A stretch of DNA of 64,000 nucleotides from NCBI RefSeq assembly GCF_007655305.1, contig NZ_VLOG01000037.1, positions 1 through 64,000 of the forward strand, read 5' to 3'. Positions 63,688 to 64,000 of this stretch are shown here, piece by piece. The notes below the pieces were generated by a model. It did no database searches and had not been told where the DNA came from. It saw only the letters and a program-made list of their open reading frames with translations. Numbering within the stretch: position 1 is the stretch's first letter; every line of letters begins with the position of its first letter. This DNA comes from Algoriphagus algorifonticola (GTDB lineage: Bacteria; Bacteroidota; Bacteroidia; Cytophagales; Cyclobacteriaceae). Position numbers and translations under genes: made by a program.

Positions 63688-64000
63688 ATGAGTGCAGCTA
63701 TTAAGGATCGGTTTAAACCAGTCAAAAGTATTCTTGTCTCTCAACCTAAACCGAACGATGTAAATTCACCTTATTTTCAACTGGCTGAAAAATACAATCT
63801 AAAGATTGATTTTAGACAGTTTATTAAGGTAGAGCCGGTTCCTCCCAAGGAATTCCGAAAGCAAAAAATTGACATTCTTAAGCACACTGCAATCATCTTT
63901 ACGAGCAGAAATGCGATCGATCATTTTTTCAATATCTGTAAAGAATTCAAAATAGAAATGCCTGCTGACATGAAATACTTCTGTATTTCGGATCAAACAG
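63688..64000 (+). CDS. hemD: Uroporphyrinogen-III synthase, cut by the window end
   Basis: 104 visible codons from the ATG at 63688 (MSAAIKDRFKPVKSILVSQPKP). HemD-like stretches are YFQLAEKYNLKIDFRQFIKVEP and HTAIIFTSRNAIDHFF. The C-terminal half is beyond 64000. It cyclises hydroxymethylbilane in haem synthesis; the homologues in this group are divergent, so function should be confirmed with the full gene. It follows the DUF4271 gene by 28 bp. Confidence 0.82.
   Translation, partial: MSAAIKDRFKPVKSILVSQPKPNDVNSPYFQLAEKYNLKIDFRQFIKVEPVPPKEFRKQKIDILKHTAIIFTSRNAIDHFFNICKEFKIEMPADMKYFCISDQT

Overview
The window is a chromosomal segment of a Bacteroidota bacterium, most likely a cytophagale of the Cyclobacteriaceae (Algoriphagus-like). 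The evidence is family content: type IX secretion (T9SS) sorting-domain proteins, an arginine/lysine/glutamate-rich Rho, a long NusB fusion, leucine dehydrogenase, DUF6089, DUF4271, DUF1573 and DUF6952 proteins, an AccD without its zinc ribbon, and promoters of the Bacteroidota TTG-N17-23-TAnnTTTG type. The species assignment is inference. No rRNA, tRNA, CRISPR array, prophage or intact insertion sequence was found.

Layout. 1-2713: two secreted surface proteins, the first cut by the window edge. 2933-6523 (minus): rho, recO, tdk and a 2Fe-2S ferredoxin. 6556-7668: an uncharacterised gene. 7676-13136 (minus): the rod-shape operon mreB-mreC-mreD-mrdA-rodA. 13466-18034 (plus): rimP-nusA-infB with a clear promoter and a leader hairpin. 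18097-21947: a small membrane protein, an unknown exported protein, an outer-membrane barrel, and cstA. 22170-29214 (plus): accD, a solitary nqrF, an arginase-fold protein coupled to a cytochrome b5-like protein, a BadF-type sugar kinase with murQ (amino-sugar recycling), and rluB. 29222-30499 is a 1.3-kb gene-free stretch of short palindromes. 30500-37768 is mostly minus strand: thioredoxin, two OmpH/Skp chaperones, bamA, uppS, DUF6089 and nadK. 38008-41788: a CBS protein, ChrA, a 2-oxoglutarate oxygenase and a lipoprotein. 41827-44577 (plus): serS, then a peroxiredoxin-thioredoxin-DUF6952 operon behind a perfect 11-bp inverted repeat. 44927-49263: an exported NTF2-like protein, then (minus) nusB-ytxH-DUF1573-yajC-ybbR-coaE. 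49377-54308: leucine dehydrogenase, an ABC exporter, a coiled-coil protein and a SurA-like isomerase. 54345-59250 (minus): a PpiC-type isomerase and an RsbU/RsbV/RsbW partner-switching module. 59359-64000: dciA, hemW, an Omp85-like protein, a DUF4271 protein and the start of hemD.

Together these genes serve core functions: transcription and translation control, cell elongation, envelope assembly (BamA, OmpH, SurA, UppS), peptidoglycan recycling and redox defence. Most coding content is ordinary housekeeping.

The least explained DNA is non-coding. The 29402-30132 region carries at least eight short hairpins, most of the form stem-GAA-stem, lying between two fragments that look like the pieces of a decayed thioredoxin gene. 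There is also a dispersed ~170-bp intergenic repeat (about 27735 and 44650) and a ~104-bp element beside nadK that duplicates 20 bp including the nadK start codon. These are the best candidates for something undescribed. All similarity statements come from reading the sequence and from memory of the families; no database search was run.
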